Both the position numbers and the translations under genes were made by a program. Positions 10,991 to 21,554 of a DNA stretch of 64,000 bases are shown here, piece by piece. Position 1 is the first letter of the stretch; the number at the start of each line of letters is the position of its first letter. The notes below the pieces were generated by a model. The model had not been told where the DNA came from. It saw only the letters and a program-made list of their open reading frames with translations, and searched no databases. Where the stretch lies: the NCBI GenBank assembly GCA_030737875.1, contig CM060912.1, positions 455,828,310-455,892,309 on the forward strand. The letters are read 5' to 3'. The DNA comes from Allium sativum (lineage: Eukaryota; Streptophyta; Magnoliopsida; Asparagales; Amaryllidaceae).

Positions 10991-12298
10991 ACTTAACATC
11001 TCGCCTCGAATCAACTGGTCCATGTTCTTGACTAACGGCGGGTCTTCTTCCTGTGAAACCCCCTTCTTGATCCTGAAGAGTAAGTCTAAGCTCAGGGAAT
11101 GCTAACTAACTAGCCAAACGGAGAAAGCTTCTTACTTCAATTGCCCTCCTCAGGGTTTTCCGGTCTTAAACCGCAACCACTTTAGCGGAATCCACCGCTA
11201 AGCCTTACTTAGGAACTATGTGCCCAAGAAATCCAACTTCTTTCCTCCAAAGTGACATTTGGAGAACTTGACCTTCACCTGGTGGCTCTAAGCGTATCCA
11301 TCACCTCCTTGAGATGTCTAGCATGCTCTTCCTTGTTCTTTTAAGGAGATCAAAATATCGTCTACGACGACCACGACAAACTTGTTCAAGGACTCCCTAA
11401 ACACCCTACCCATCAAGTTTACGTAATATGCGGGTGCATTAGTCAAACCAAATAGCATGACTAGCCATTCCAAAAATCCATCTAGAGTCCTAGACGCAGT
11501 CTTGTCAATTCCATCCTCAGCCATCCTAAGCTGATGGAATCCGGTAGCCAGATCAAAAGAAAACAGATGCTCCTACAAGCTGATCAAACAAATCATCGAT
11601 CCTTGGTAACGGTTGTCTATTCTTCTCACGAGAATCAACACATAAGCGAAGCAAACTGTCCACGTTAGTAACGAATACTACTGGAGCACCTTACTCGAAA
11701 ATGCTTCGTCTCAGGAAGTTCTTCTCAAGCAACTCCTTGACTTGCTTTCTTAACTCTCATCTCGTGAGGTCATGTGCCTAACCGGCCACGAAACTGGCTT
11801 GGTATTACCAACCAGATAATGCGGAAATCTATCCACGTCCAGGGGTAACCCCTTCACTTCACCCAAGATATCAGGATATTCTCGGACCACCCTCACAGAT
11901 TGCAAACCATCGATAGACGAGTCGAGGGATTCAAGATAACATAACATGACGGGACCCATAGGGTTGCTAGAAATTTCTAGGGTATTACCGAGGCGAGTCA
12001 TGAGCCTCACAACCCTATATACAAAAACCAAGAATGGCTCCAAAACAGGACAACCATTCCATGCCCAAAACCAACCCATATCCCCTGAAACCGAGAATAT
12101 AAATATCCCTCGAGAATTCTATACTCAAGATAGAAATTTTCAAATCCACTCAGACCACAGACAATTGGGCGGAAACCCCAATTGGATTTGAAACACATAT
12201 GGGATCATCAACTAGGCTAGTACTTAGGTGCAAACTTTCAACTAGTTCAGAAAAACTATGCGATGTGCCAGGATCAAACAAAGTACGAACAGGGAAAG
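10991..12298 (-). pseudogene. Gypsy protease/RT remnants with RNase H deleted
   Basis: Minus-strand fragments include REYPDILGEVKGLPLD (the lead-in to RT, 11750-12079), then FLEWLVMLFGLTNAPA and VVVVDDILIS (11318-11524). The latter is the RT palm with the VDD catalytic pair. An RT-thumb piece ending near 'VRSFLRLAS' follows. The next recognisable sequence is already the integrase zinc region, so RNase H is missing. Stops and frameshifts occur throughout. A clear DTG/DSG protease motif was not found. This region cannot give a functional polymerase. Confidence 0.85.
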
Positions 12299-13309
12299 TC
12301 AGAAAATGTAAACCAGACTTTCAACAGAAACACTACCTCTATCATGAGCTGGAAGAACGGTGTTGAGGGGATGAACTCGCCCTCCAGATAGTCCTGCACA
12401 CTGAGTCTGACCTTGCCCTTGTTTCCTCGGGCAATCCTTGCTGAGATGTCCAGACTCACCACAATGAAAGCATTCGCCCCGCTTTCTCTTCTTCTTCCTA
12501 CATTCCCTGGATATATGTCCAACTTTACCACAGAAGTTACATTTCCTATTCTCTCTTGGCTTGTCCTTGCGGTTGTTGTTATTCTTGCCTTGTTTTCCGG
12601 AATTTACCCTCTTGCCTTGAGACTCATTCGCCTTGACCTCTTTCTTGTCATTGTTATCTTCTTCTTGAAGTAGGGCCATATTCACCAAACTCTCGAAAGT
12701 CGCCCCCAAGGGTATGTGAGACATGGCCAAACCGTGCAATGGCTCGTTTAATCCTAGAGCAAAGTGTAGGGCCTTCTTCTGAGCTGTATTAACCAAGTCT
12801 AAATTGACCCGAGCCAGTTGATTGAACTTATCTATGTATTCCCTAATAGCCATGTCCCCTTGCTTCAGTGATAAGAACCTCAGTCCAAACCTTCCTCTAA
12901 AATCATCCCAAGTCTCAATTGGCCTAGTAGCGGTGGTGACTACCCACCAACGTGCAGCTTCTTCCTTTAGCAACCATACTGCCAATAAAACCTTCCTGCG
13001 GTCACCTATATCAAAGGTGGCTAAAAGATCTTCGATCTCTTTCAACCAATTCCTTGCCTCTACAATAGTCTCTGTTCCACTAAAATTCTTGCCACCCATC
13101 ATCTTAAAGTTCTTACAAGTTTCCGCAAAATCCGCTTGTGGAGGCTGAGGGAGAAGAGGAACATCAGCTACGGAAGGAGGAGGAGGAACAGCGGCCTTGA
13201 CTGGAAAGACAACATTAGAGACACCCGGGACCGGTGCCGTGACTTCCAAGTACCGACGAAACCAATCGGGTATTGTTACTCCTTCGGGCAAGATGAGATT
13301 ATCAGACAT
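12299..13309 (-). CDS. gag: Intact Ty3/gypsy Gag with two CCHC zinc knuckles
   Basis: This 336-residue frame starts with ATG about 190 bases downstream of the PBS. The central part (about residues 65-210) is the retrotransposon Gag domain, with the typical pattern of an aromatic-rich 'WLKEIEDLL', 'AVWLLKEEAARWW', 'WDDFRGRF' and 'FLSLKQGDMAIREYIDKF'. A basic, asparagine/lysine-rich linker follows. Then come two zinc knuckles, CNFCGKVGHISREC and CFHCGESGHLSKDC, which bind RNA during packaging. In many relatives Gag continues in frame into protease; here a stop ends the frame soon after the second knuckle, so it would be made alone. It is the only long intact transposon frame in the window. This suggests the product was useful in recent rounds of transposition, although the enzymes must come from elsewhere. 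Confidence 0.93.
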   Translation of the reverse strand: MSDNLILPEGVTIPDWFRRYLEVTAPVPGVSNVVFPVKAAVPPPPSVADVPLLPQPPQADFAETCKNFKMMGGKNFSGTETIVEARNWLKEIEDLLATFDIGDRRKVLLAVWLLKEEAARWWVVTTATRPIETWDDFRGRFGLRFLSLKQGDMAIREYIDKFNQLARVNLDLVNTAQKKALHFALGLNEPLHGLAMSHIPLGATFESLVNMALLQEEDNNDKKEVKANESQGKRVNSGKQGKNNNNRKDKPRENRKCNFCGKVGHISRECRKKKRKRGECFHCGESGHLSKDCPRKQGQGQTQCAGLSGGRVHPLNTVLPAHDRGSVSVESLVYIF

Positions 13310-13480
13310 GCTGGAAACGAAAAGAAAAAGTTCAAACGAGGGGTCAAAGGATAGTGCTAATGGCTTTTGGGGAATAGCCTTTAAAAATAACTAGACTTTC
13401 CTTTGGAAAATATTCTATACTTGGTTTTGAAAATAGTTTTTCAAAAGTTTTAAAAACCTTTTTATCCCTTCTCGTAAACC
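13310..13480 (-). other. Leader between PBS and gag
   Basis: This short untranslated leader of the gypsy transcript lies between the primer-binding site and the gag ATG. It has no recognisable frame. It is the expected place of a packaging signal. Confidence 0.5.
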
Positions 13481-13498
13481 ATATGCTCTGATACCAAA
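13481..13498 (-). other. Primer-binding site (tRNA-Met type)
   Basis: On the minus strand this reads TTTGGTATCAGAGCATAT directly after the 5' LTR. The core TGGTATCAGAGC is the usual complement of the initiator tRNA-Met 3' end in plant LTR elements. Confidence 0.95.
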
Positions 13499-15239
13499 TG
13501 TAACACCCCACCTCCGCCAGGGTGGCTCTTGCAAGCAACTCTGACTTTGGTGGGGCGTTTTAAAACAAGGTAAACATGCATAATGATATAACAAGGCAGG
13601 ACATGACATATATATATATATGTAAATAAATAGAGTAAGTAGATAGATACAACAGCGGAAGGATTTTAAACCATTTCAAAAACAAGTCTGCTACATCATA
13701 ATGTCAATTTCCCAAATAAACAAGTCTAGTACATAAAATAACATCATCTGAAACTGAAAAGGAAAACATAAAAGTAGCTATCCCCAAAGTGGAAAAACCA
13801 TAGCGAGCTCAAGTCCAAAGCATACATGAGCTATCCAAGAAAGCAGCTAAGATCCAAGCTAGGCTCCTGTATTCCCTCCCTGAGAACCTGGGGGGGGGGG
13901 AAACGGAAGAAAAGAGGCGAAAGAAAACAGGTCAGTCAAAAAGACTGAGTAAGCCCTGCTACGATCAGTCTATAAACTAATAAAGTTAACAGTATGATGG
14001 AAACTGAGATGATCATAGATAACAACATACTGGCATGATAAATTAACTACAAGATAGATAGAGGTGTCATCGCATAAACAAGGTTAAGTTTTGCACCATG
14101 GTGTACTAGCAAACCAACATAACAGGTATTGATCCCTTGGCCCAAGCTTTGGCCCAATAACATGAAGTGACCTTAATATAAGGTCCAACCAAACGGTCTA
14201 GTCGATCGGCTCCCTATAAGCCTAACACGTCAAGTGTTGGTGTCCATACGGCCCACATATGGATGTAGTCAGACTGTGCTGGGTCCACCTTCGGGTGTAT
14301 CAAGCCCTCGGGTGTCAACCCCAGACACTGAAGCAATAATGCACAGTCTAAACCTACTGGTACCCGTGCCTCGAGTTTGTCCAACACCGGATTACGTGCA
14401 CGTCCGTAGCCCGCCTGGACCCGCACTGCTGTACCACTCAGCCGTCGCTTTGGTCGCTTACATCAGTCCAGTAATCGTGCCCCGCCCTAGCCTAGCCTCT
14501 AGGGTTGTGATGATACCAAACCGGGATTACTGCTGGAACAGACCACGTTGCTAGGGTTTCCTAAGAGGGTTAAGTGCGATTTAACCCTTCACTAATCATG
14601 GATTAAATTGGTTAAGTACAACTTAACCCCATTTCAATCCCTCAAATCCCCAAATGGATTAAATTGGTTAAGTGTAACCGACAGTTCACAACTTAACCCC
14701 ATTTCAATCCCTCGAATCCCCAAATTGGTTAAGTATTAGTGGACCCTGACTTAACCCTAATCATGAGGCATTAATTAATTTAATGCACCTTAACCTCTCA
14801 CATTAGACTTTGTTGTGGTTACCTAGTTAAGCCGGTGGGTTCCGGGTAGATTTACACCACAACTTGGTCTAACCTCGGGTCTTGGCACCACATGACCAAC
14901 TTCTCACATTGGGTCCTATTGTTTGTAGCCACTAGTTAAGCCGGTAGGTTCCGGGTAGAATTACGCTACAAACTCAACCCAACCTCGAGTTGGCCACACT
15001 TATGTTTTCTAAGTGTCATGTCCACTTTATTTCAAAACATAATTACAAGTCAACAAATACTTGGGTAGACCTAACTTAATAGGTAAATTCCCAAGGGGTA
15101 GACCTAACTTAATAGGTAAATTCCCAATCTTATATTTTCATGTATTTTAAGTTTACCCAAAACCCCCCCCAACGTCATTCTATCGCTTACATATTCGTAA
15201 TAACGCATAAAGGATAGGAAGAGGGAACTTGGCATAACA

Positions 15240-16085
15240 TACATGATGAACTTGCATATCACAACAAACATGCATAACATGTTAGACTTGCATAACTTAA
15301 CATAGTGAACTTGCGTATTACCATAAACATGCATAACATGGCATAGTGAACTTGCATAAATATGCATAACCCAATAAACTTGCAAATCGTGGCATAGTGA
15401 ACTTGCATAAACTTGCAAATCATGGCTTAGTGAACTTGCATAAACATGCATAACTTGTTAAACTTGCAAATCATGGCTTAGTGAACTTGCATAAACATGC
15501 ATAACTTGTTAAACTTGCAAATCATGGCTTAGTGAACTTGCATAAACATGCATAACTCAATAAACTTGCAAATCATGGCTTAGTGAACTTGCATAAACAT
15601 GCATAACTTGTTAAACTTGCAAATCATGGCTTAGTGAACTTGCATAAACATGCATAACTTGTTAAACTTGTGTAACATAGCATAGTGAACTCACATAAGC
15701 ATGCATAACTCATTAAACATGCATAACATAGCATAGTGAACTCACATAATCATGCATAACTCATTAAACATGCATAACATAGCATAGTGAACTCACATAA
15801 GCATGCATAACTCATTAAACATGCATAACATAGCATAGTGAACTCGCATAAGCATGCATAACTCATTAAACATGCATAACATAGCATAGTGAACTCACAT
15901 AAGCATGCATAACTCATTAAACATGCATAACATAGCATAGTGAACTCGCATAAGCATGCATAACTCATTAAACATGCATAATATAGCATAGTGAACTCAC
16001 ATAAGCATGCATAACTCATTAAACATGCATAACATAGCATAGTGAACTCGCATAAGCATGCATAACTTATTAAACATGCATAAAT
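15240..16085. repeat. 51-bp tandem repeat array inside the 5' LTR
   Basis: About 16 occurrences of the AGTGAAC marker are spaced mostly 51 bp apart, compared with about 14 in the other LTR. The same two sequence subtypes appear in the same order. Confidence 0.93.
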
Positions 16086-16442
16086 CCCAACTTTCATCAC
16101 ATGTTAACTTTAGAGTTTCTAAAATGAAGGTAAGAGGGCTTACAATGCTTATGCGGGCTCAAATGAGTATAGCAAACGTAAGAAACCCCTTATGCAACAA
16201 AATAAAACCCCAAAATGCAAGCAAACTTGATCAAGACTCCTCCTTTATGATAACAATAGAGAAACAAGACTTTAATGCAAGCTAAAGAGGATCATACAAG
16301 CCTAAATACACTTGTATGCATGGAAATCTCTTAGGAATTTGTTTAGGAATTGTTGAAGAGAGTGGAGGCCATGAGAGTTTTGATTTTGACATAGTTTAGT
16401 TGCTAGAATGAATAATGAGTGATTTAGGGTAGGTTAGGGTCT

Positions 16443-16451
16443 TATTTATAG
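16443..16451 (-). promoter_or_regulatory. TATA box of the 5' LTR
   Basis: CTATAAATA on the minus strand. This is the copy that would drive the element's own genomic transcript. The GTCGAC cluster at 16591-16640 lies about 140 bp upstream. Confidence 0.65.
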
Positions 16452-16590
16452 ATTAGGCTAGTGATTTAGACCATAGGATTAACCCTAGGTTGAATTAGGT
16501 CCATCAGATTTCGGAATTCTCCAGAACCAAGCCACACAACCAAGCCCAAATCAAAATGGTGCGCCAGGCAAAACTGCCCGGCCACCCCGT

Positions 16591-16640
16591 GTCGACAGGG
16601 CTGTCGACACCCTGGGGACCCTGTCGACATGCCTGTCGAC
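16591..16640 (-). promoter_or_regulatory. GTCGAC palindrome cluster, 5' LTR copy
   Basis: GTCGAC occurs at 16591, 16603, 16623 and 16635, matching the cluster in the other LTR base for base in spacing. Confidence 0.5.
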
Positions 16641-16922
16641 ATTGGGGTCCTGGCGGGAATTTTCCCGCCTGCGCCAGTTTGCCCTAATTCCAAATTTTCA
16701 ACTTGAAATTCAAATCTGTTTTTACTTAGGAATTTTCTGAAAACTTCAATGGGCCTTAACTGGGTCATACGGACTCCGATTTTCGAAAACTCGGACTCTA
16801 TTTCGCGTATTTTTCCGCGATGAACGCAATGGCATAGCCCGTTTCCCTTGATTCAGATTTTTAGAATTAAATTCTGCCTCGATTTATGTTATAACAGGTT
16901 ATTGAAAATACGGGTTGTTACA

Positions 16923-16927
16923 CATGT
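16923..16927. other. Right target-site duplication (CATGT)
   Basis: Exact copy of 6005-6009, directly after the GTTACA end of the gypsy element. Confidence 0.95.
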
Positions 16928-18475
16928 TGTTAAAACATTCAAATATGGCAGTTTTATACAACAAATTAATACTGCATGGGTTCAGCATGAAGAAAGTGAT
17001 TTCACCCAAGTATTCCAGGCCAACATGAAAGTCTATATGCTTGAATCAGCAAGGTGGAGCAGTATGATATGTGCAAGTGCAAATGGATATTTACATGCAA
17101 CTGGAATCAAGAAACTTTGTGTTTCAGCAATGTATACAAGCAACATATATGTACAAGGCTACACAAATGGTATTCACAGGGGCCACAAAGTTTACAATTC
17201 ATGATGACCAATTATTGTTCCAGAAAATCATTTTTAAATTAGACAAATAATAAGGTGGAGAAGTTCAATCTGTTTCCAGTTTTATAATTCCAGAATTCAT
17301 GGTGACATATGCACAATATTTCCTCGAGAAATCAAAGGCAAGATTGAAATTCATGTATGGAAGTATTTCCAGAATTATACAAAAGGCATAATTTCAATTC
17401 GGCAATTTCTTTTTGGGTAAAACATAAATATCTTCCCAAATTTCCTCAAGTATTCATGGCAAGAAAATCAATCACACAATTTCAGTGAAGGCAACATTTC
17501 ATAAATCAGCAAGGAACTAAATCAGGCAACTCAACATTCCCAGTGTTGCTTATTTTCATCAAAACCGTTTCATCTATTAAGGCAACATTATTTAAGCCGA
17601 GGAACAAAAGAGGAAAATCAATGCAAATCAGTTCAAGCATATACGAAATCAGAGCTTAAATCGAAGGGTTTCTATTTTACCCTATAAATAACACACTATT
17701 CATCATCGACCAAGGAGAATCGAAAACCCACAAATCAATTCAAGCATTTCAAAGCAATAATTTTCAGCAAAACTCACTTTGTTTTCGGTCAAGAGCAAGA
17801 GAGAAAATTCCAAATCGAAACATCTGAGAGCAACAACAAATCGGAGCTTCGGAGAAGCAATTTCATCATGCCATCGATTTGATTTGGGATGAAGCAGGAG
17901 AAAACCCTAGCCATTTTCAAGCCGCCATTTTTTTGTTCAGAGATAAAGGGGAAGGAGTAAAGAAAATATGGATGGACTCAATTGAAAGTGGCCGGCCTAT
18001 CTACGGTTCAGAGGAACAAGAGATTAAATTCTTTTATTTTTAAACACTAGGGTTTTTGTCTTTTATTTTTATTGTATTTTAATTTCTTTTGTAAACCGAC
18101 AAAGCAGTTTATTAGAGTATGTCAAATCTAGGGTTACGAATTACAGGGTTTGTAATTCGGGAAAATCTGGTCGAGGGGATATCGGTCAGTCTAGGGTTTT
18201 GAGCGTAGGATTAGAATAGGAGCGAGGGGTTCGCGAGTTTACATGGTCTTGTATGTGGGATCTATTCTTTTACCTAGCAGAAACCTTAGGAATGCAGCAG
18301 TAGGCAGGGTTTTATCGAAGCTGGGTATATCTGTGTGTAATTTATTTTCTGCACTTTTATTTTTTGCTGCATTCTGTGATCTGTTTATTATTTAATATCT
18401 CGTCAGATTTTTAATTCATCAAAAAACTGTGATAAACCCTATTCACCCCCCTCTAGGGTTAATCTAGATCCAACA
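16928..18475 (+). repeat. Copia 3' LTR, right part
   Basis: This continues the LTR interrupted at 6009. It contains a TATA box (CTATAAATA, 17682-17690) on the plus strand. It ends with CACCCCCCTCTAGGGT...GATCCAACA, after which minus-strand gypsy pol sequence starts abruptly. Confidence 0.7.
17682..17690 (+). promoter_or_regulatory. TATA box of copia LTR
   Basis: CCTATAAATAACACAC lies in the right part of the LTR, consistent with transcription in plus orientation. The nested gypsy element now separates it from most upstream U3 sequence. Confidence 0.55.
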
Positions 18476-20290
18476 GGTCTTATCGATAAGCTTTCCAAAT
18501 TTTAGATTCTAACTCACACCGTGGTCTGAAATCAAATCCTGCATGGTGCTTTCATTCCAAAAACATCGCTCCTAAACTTATGTGTCCTCGACTCAACGTA
18601 TCTGCCACTATGTCACCTTTACCAGGAGTATAAGCTATACCAAAATCATATGACGCCAGAAATTCTAACCACCTTTGCTGCCGAAGATCCAAATCCTTTT
18701 GGGAGAAAAGATACTTTGACGACTTGTGATACGTAAGTAACTCGAATCGAACTCCCAATAGGTAATGCCTCCATATCTCTAAAGCAAACACAATCGTTGT
18801 CAACTCCAAATCATGAGTTAGGTAATTCCTCTCATACGGCTTCATCTGTAGACTCGCATAGGCCGCAACCTTATCCTTCTACATCAGCAATGCTCCAATC
18901 CCAGTACCACATGCATCGATGTATACAACCATCTCTTTATTCCCACTCGGAATGGTCAAAACAGGAGCACTCGTCAATTTTTCTTTCAAGATTCCGAAAC
19001 TTTTCTCACACTTCGCATCAAATGTGAACACTTGATTCTTCTTTGTCAATCCTATTAATGATGTAGCTATCTTGGAGAAATCCTTGATAAACTGACGATA
19101 ATACCCCACTAACCCAAGGAAACTCCGAAAACTCATCGCATTCTTAGGTCTATCCTAATCCTGAATTGTTGACCCCTTAGCGGGGTCAACTGCTATTCCA
19201 TTTCCAGAAACAACATGACCTAAGAACCTCACTTTGCTCTTCCAAAAGTGACACTTCGAAAACTTAGCTCTCAGCTGATGCTTTCGCAAGATTTCCAAAA
19301 CAACTGCAAGTGCGCCTTATGCTCTTCCTCATTCCGGGAGTAAACCCGAATATCATCTACAAACACAAGCACGAACTTGTTCAACTGATCTTTGAAAACC
19401 CTATTCATAAGATCCATGAAAGATGCTAGCGCGTTAATCAACCCGAATGGCATCACCAACCATTCGAAGAAACCGAATGTTGTCCTAAAAGCAATCTTCA
19501 ACACATTATCCCTTGCCACTCTCAACTGGGGAAATCCCGTTGCCAAATCCATCTGAGAAATGGCTTCGTGAAGCTAATCGAACAAGTCATCGATCCTCAG
19601 TAACAGATATTTATTCTTCTTGGTCACCTTGTTCAGCTCACGTTAATCCACACACAATCTCAACGAGCCATTTGCCTTGGTTCCGAACACAAGTAGTGCA
19701 CCCCATTCGGATACACTTCTACGAATAAACCCTTTTCCCAAAAGGTCACGTACTTGCACATCTAACTCTCGCTATTCCTTAGGCGCCATCTGCCTAAGAG
19801 GCATGATGATAGGTCTAGCACCCTTGACCAAATTGATTCTGAACTCAATCTCACGATGCGGCGACAACCCTTTGACCTCGTCAAAGACATCCTCGATCTC
19901 ATTAGCGATCAACACAGATGAAAAGTCTTTGTGTGGAATCACAAGTGAATATAAAAAGCTCACGAAGACACCATCTTCAGGCTTACATCTAATCAGAACC
20001 TTTCGCCCTTCCACATCCCCGACTCTCACCTCAAGCTTCTCGCAATTTACTCTTGCCACATACCTCTTTAGCCAGTCCATACCCAATATAATCCCAAACC
20101 CAGCGAAGATCAAAACAAAATAGTCACACACAAAGGAGCAACCATGACTCGATAACACTAGATCACGACAAAGGATACAAAGATTGAACGAAACCCAACT
20201 GGATTAGTCACAACCAAAGGTCTATCACAAATCATGGGTTCCAAACCCAAGCGACACACAAGTTCAATACAAATGAATGAATGACAACAC
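18476..20290 (-). pseudogene. Gypsy protease-RT-RNase H remnant
   Basis: On the minus strand, ILGMDWLKRYVA (20041-20100) is the end of the aspartic protease region. EIEFRINLVKGARPI leads into RT. FFEWLVMPFGLINALAS and FVLVFVDDIRVYS (19271-19552) form the RT palm with its VDD motif. FLGLVGYYRQFIKDFSKIA (18879-19136) is the connection domain. VVYIDACGTGIGALLM and [18 protein letters not shown] with [17 protein letters not shown] (18552-18845) are RNase H. In-frame stops occur, for example in 'CVD-stop-RELN' where tyrosine is expected and 'LFD-stop-L' where glutamine is expected. Integrase is missing because of truncation at 18476. Confidence 0.9.
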
Positions 20291-20330
20291 ACAAACTAAA
20301 ACACCTCTGACTGAAAGAGTACCTTAGACA

Positions 20331-21372
20331 ATGACACCCTGCTCTTTCTCCTCTGCCGCAGGGGCTCTTGAAGACGATGGTACAACTTCCAAAGCATATG
20401 CCTTCACAACCTACTTACCTTTAGCTGGTTCTGGGCAATCCTTCTTGTCATGCCCAAGCTTTCCACACTTAAAGCACTTCTTTTTAGCTTTAGGATTCTT
20501 ACAATCCATGGAGTAATGACCCTTCTACTGGAAGTTAAAACAAATCATCTCGCCTTTCTGATTTTCTTACCATTCTTTCCTTTCTATTGTTGCTGCTTTC
20601 TTTTTTTGTTGTTGCCATCCTGTTGTGGCTTATGTTCATCCTTAGTTGCCACCACAGACTCTTCTTTAGGAAACAAACTTTCATGCCTCAATACCTTCTC
20701 AACAATCTTCTTATAAGTGTCATCGAGATGATCAATTAGCTGATTCCCAAGATATTTGTCTAAATCCATGACAAACTTCTCGTTCTTCTAGTAAAGGGTC
20801 TCAACATATGAACGAGCATACGTCGACAAAGCTTCGAAGTCAGAAACATACTCAAGCACTGGTCGACCATTCTGCTTAAGCTGGACAAACCTTTTAAACA
20901 TAATTGACTTTTGGACAATAGAGACAAACTATGTCCCAAACTTGACTTGGAACTAGTCCCATGTAATATCATCCTTAGGATTCTCTAGAGTGACAGAGTT
21001 CAACTAATCCATAGCTCTGCCCTAAAGCTGTCTCGATGCAAGCTTCCTCTTAGTCGCACCATTTATTCCCAAGTCTCCAAAGATCCTAATGCAAGTATCA
21101 AGCCACCCTTGAATCTCTTCGGCCGGCTCCATCTCTTTAAACTGCTTTCCTCCTAGAGAAGTGAGGCCTTTGCACAGCTTTGCGAAGTTCACGGATCTAG
21201 GCACCTGCAAATGAACTCCTACATCTACCGTGATTGTCTCCTGAGTGGATACCATTCTCATGATCGTTGTCATCATGGCCTCTAACATAGCCGTGTAGTC
21301 TGGTATACCTCCATTACCTCCTACAGGAACATTACCCTCCCTAGCAGCGTGTCTCGATGGTTGACAACTCAT
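20331..21372 (-). pseudogene. Gypsy gag remnant with one CCHC knuckle
   Basis: The N-terminal piece (21022-21372) includes NFAKLCKGLTSLGGKQFKEM and IQGWLDTCIRIFGDLGI, the start of a Gag domain. The middle part is in broken frames around 20584-20972. Near 20437-20480 there is a zinc knuckle, CFKCGKLGHDKKDC. Frameshifts and stops separate the pieces. Its sequence differs clearly from the Gag at 12299-13309, so this is another gypsy family. Confidence 0.85.
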
Positions 21373-21536
21373 TCAAAATCTGTAAATAGAATGATTAGTC
21401 CATACACGAGAAAAATGCAAATAGAGTTAAAATGCTATTATACTATACACTCATATATAGTATACATCCATCAGAAGTCTACAAATACGTCTCCCATACG
21501 TAATTAATTCTTCGAACTTTGGCTAAGATCGATAAC

Positions 21537-21554
21537 CAGAGCTCTAATACCAAA
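21537..21554 (-). other. Primer-binding site of the older gypsy element
   Basis: On the minus strand it reads TTTGGTATTAGAGCTCTG. It differs by one C-to-T change from the usual tRNA-Met core TGGTATCAGAGC. It lies directly next to the LTR boundary at 21555. Confidence 0.85.

Larger units (their letters stand above)
6010..16922 (-). mobile_element. Complete young Ty3/gypsy element, minus orientation, gag-only
   Basis: This 10.9-kb element has matching LTRs at 6010-9303 and 13499-16922, a 5-bp CATGT duplication, a tRNA-Met-type PBS (13481-13498) and a PPT (9304-9320). Gene order on the minus strand is gag, RT, integrase. Gag is intact. RT is in broken fragments, the RNase H domain is missing and the integrase is partial. 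The LTRs are nearly identical by eye outside a 51-bp repeat array, so the insertion is recent. The internal domain is only 4.2 kb. The layout and PBS fit the Del/Tekay type of plant gypsy elements; no chromodomain can be seen, so the clade name is tentative. The element sits inside a copia LTR. Confidence 0.93.
13499..16922 (-). repeat. Gypsy 5' LTR (element orientation)
   Basis: It has the same ends as the copy at 6010-9303 (TGTAACACCCC...GGGTTGTTACA on the plus strand) and adjoins the PBS. The array of 51-bp units at 15240-16085 is longer by two full units and lacks the shortened unit. This accounts for nearly all of the 130-bp length difference between the LTRs. Confidence 0.93.
1..18475 (+). 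mobile_element. Sirevirus-like Ty1/copia element, 3' part (outer host of a nested insertion)
   Basis: This is the right-hand part of a plus-strand Ty1/copia element; its 5' LTR lies upstream of the window. The internal region is 1-4425. The 3' LTR starts TGTTGTATATAAC at 4426 and ends CCAACA at 18475, and is split by the gypsy element at 6010-16922. Several GGGGGAG polypurine tracts lie just before the LTR, which is a known hallmark of Sireviruses. The LTR ends with the run CACCCCCCTCTAGGGT seen at the end of many plant copia LTRs. No primer-binding site follows 18475, so this is the 3' LTR. A gag remnant is present, but pol is absent from the 4.4 kb shown, so the copy is non-autonomous. Without the insertion and one TSD copy the LTR is about 3.1 kb. 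Beyond 18475 lies the pol of another gypsy element, into which this one inserted. Confidence 0.75.
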
